From contig JAURNB010000010.1 of the NCBI GenBank assembly GCA_030830415.1, positions 1-5,354 of the forward strand: 5,354 nt of DNA. Reading direction: 5' to 3'. The notes beneath the pieces were generated by a model. That model saw only the letters and a list, made by a program, of their open reading frames with translations. It did no database searches and was not told the DNA's origin. Both the position numbers and the translations under genes were made by a program. Position 1 is the stretch's first letter; each line of letters starts with the position of its first letter. This document shows positions 5,095 to 5,354 of the stretch, in pieces. Source of the DNA: Acidimicrobiales bacterium (GTDB lineage Bacteria > Actinomycetota > Acidimicrobiia > Acidimicrobiales > Ilumatobacteraceae).

Positions 5095-5354
5095 TGGCTG
5101 GTAATTACGACGACGTCAGCGTCTTCGAGCTTTCTGCCGAGCGCGAACAAGTTCTGGTAGAAAAACAAACCGAGTGCTGTCTCATGTGGACCACATCAAC
5201 AGGTGACCCTGTGGGTGTGTACATGAACTATTTTTTCCACGACGGAAGTTTTTGGCTCACTGCTACTGAACAGCGCAAGCGCATTAAGGCGTATCGCAAA
5301 CGTCCGCGTGGATGCATTGCCATTACAAGCCGCGGAACCGATATTGGTATCAGC
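5094..5354 (+). CDS. Pyridoxamine 5'-phosphate oxidase-like FMN/F420-binding split-barrel protein, N-terminal part
   Basis: The first 87 residues of a protein running off the window. ATG at 5094-5096 shares its A with the permease stop (TAATG), so translation is probably coupled. There is no strong separate ribosome-binding site, only the A/G-rich stretch 5070-5086. Visible features: a short acidic N-terminus, LVEKQTECCLMWTTSTGDPVG (about 21-41), VYMNYFFHDGSFWLTATEQRKR (42-63), then KAYRKRPRGCIAITSRGTDIG (65-85). The pattern of small beta strand, turn with G-x-P, F/W-L-T and a basic QRKR followed by R/K-x-P-R is that of the pyridoxamine-oxidase-like split barrels, where it forms the flavin phosphate site. 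Actinobacterial members may use FMN, F420 or haem; the cofactor cannot be decided here. A link to the imported substrate is suggested only by the overlap. Confidence 0.72.
   Translation, partial: MAGNYDDVSVFELSAEREQVLVEKQTECCLMWTTSTGDPVGVYMNYFFHDGSFWLTATEQRKRIKAYRKRPRGCIAITSRGTDIGIS

Overview
The window looks like chromosomal DNA from an actinobacterium, and I lean towards a moderate-GC Acidimicrobiia-type lineage (freshwater or marine). The grounds are the short Ser/Asp/Thr-rich linker after the lipoprotein cysteine, non-AUG starts preceded by clear AAGG/GGAG ribosome-binding sites, the actinobacterial style of the sugar-transporter subunits, and a pyridoxamine-oxidase-like flavoprotein of a type common in Actinobacteria. 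The lineage is inference from protein style; there is no rRNA or other marker gene.

Layout. Bases 1-825 are the C-terminal RecA-like motor of the replicative helicase DnaB, entering from the left. Three bases later is a 68-residue protein with two predicted membrane segments (829-1035), probably co-transcribed. A perfect 14-bp stem with a 4-base loop (1067-1098), flanked by T-runs on both sides, ends transcription from both directions. From 1123 to 2319 on the minus strand lies a sugar-type substrate-binding lipoprotein. After a 196-bp divergent control region (2320-2515), the plus strand carries a fused double-ATPase (2516-4036), a BPD_transp_2-type permease (4072-5094) and, overlapping its stop codon by one base, the start of a pyridoxamine 5'-phosphate oxidase-like split-barrel protein (5094 to the window end).

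How it works together. The binding lipoprotein, the RbsA-like ATPase and the RbsC-like permease form a complete CUT2-class ABC importer (ribose/xylose/galactose type). The binding protein is transcribed away from the other two, unlike the usual single rbs-type operon. The shared region holds an inverted repeat, a weak promoter candidate and two mutually exclusive leader stems next to the ATPase ribosome-binding site. The substrate cannot be read from the sequence.

The most noteworthy points are the split divergent importer with all three genes starting at non-AUG codons, an ATPase whose second composite ATP site is degenerate on both faces, two cysteine pairs in the binding protein, and the flavoprotein gene joined to the permease by a TAATG overlap. 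I see no CRISPR array, tRNA, insertion sequence or phage gene, and no convincing wholly new system. The content is best described as a housekeeping helicase end next to a variant sugar-type importer.
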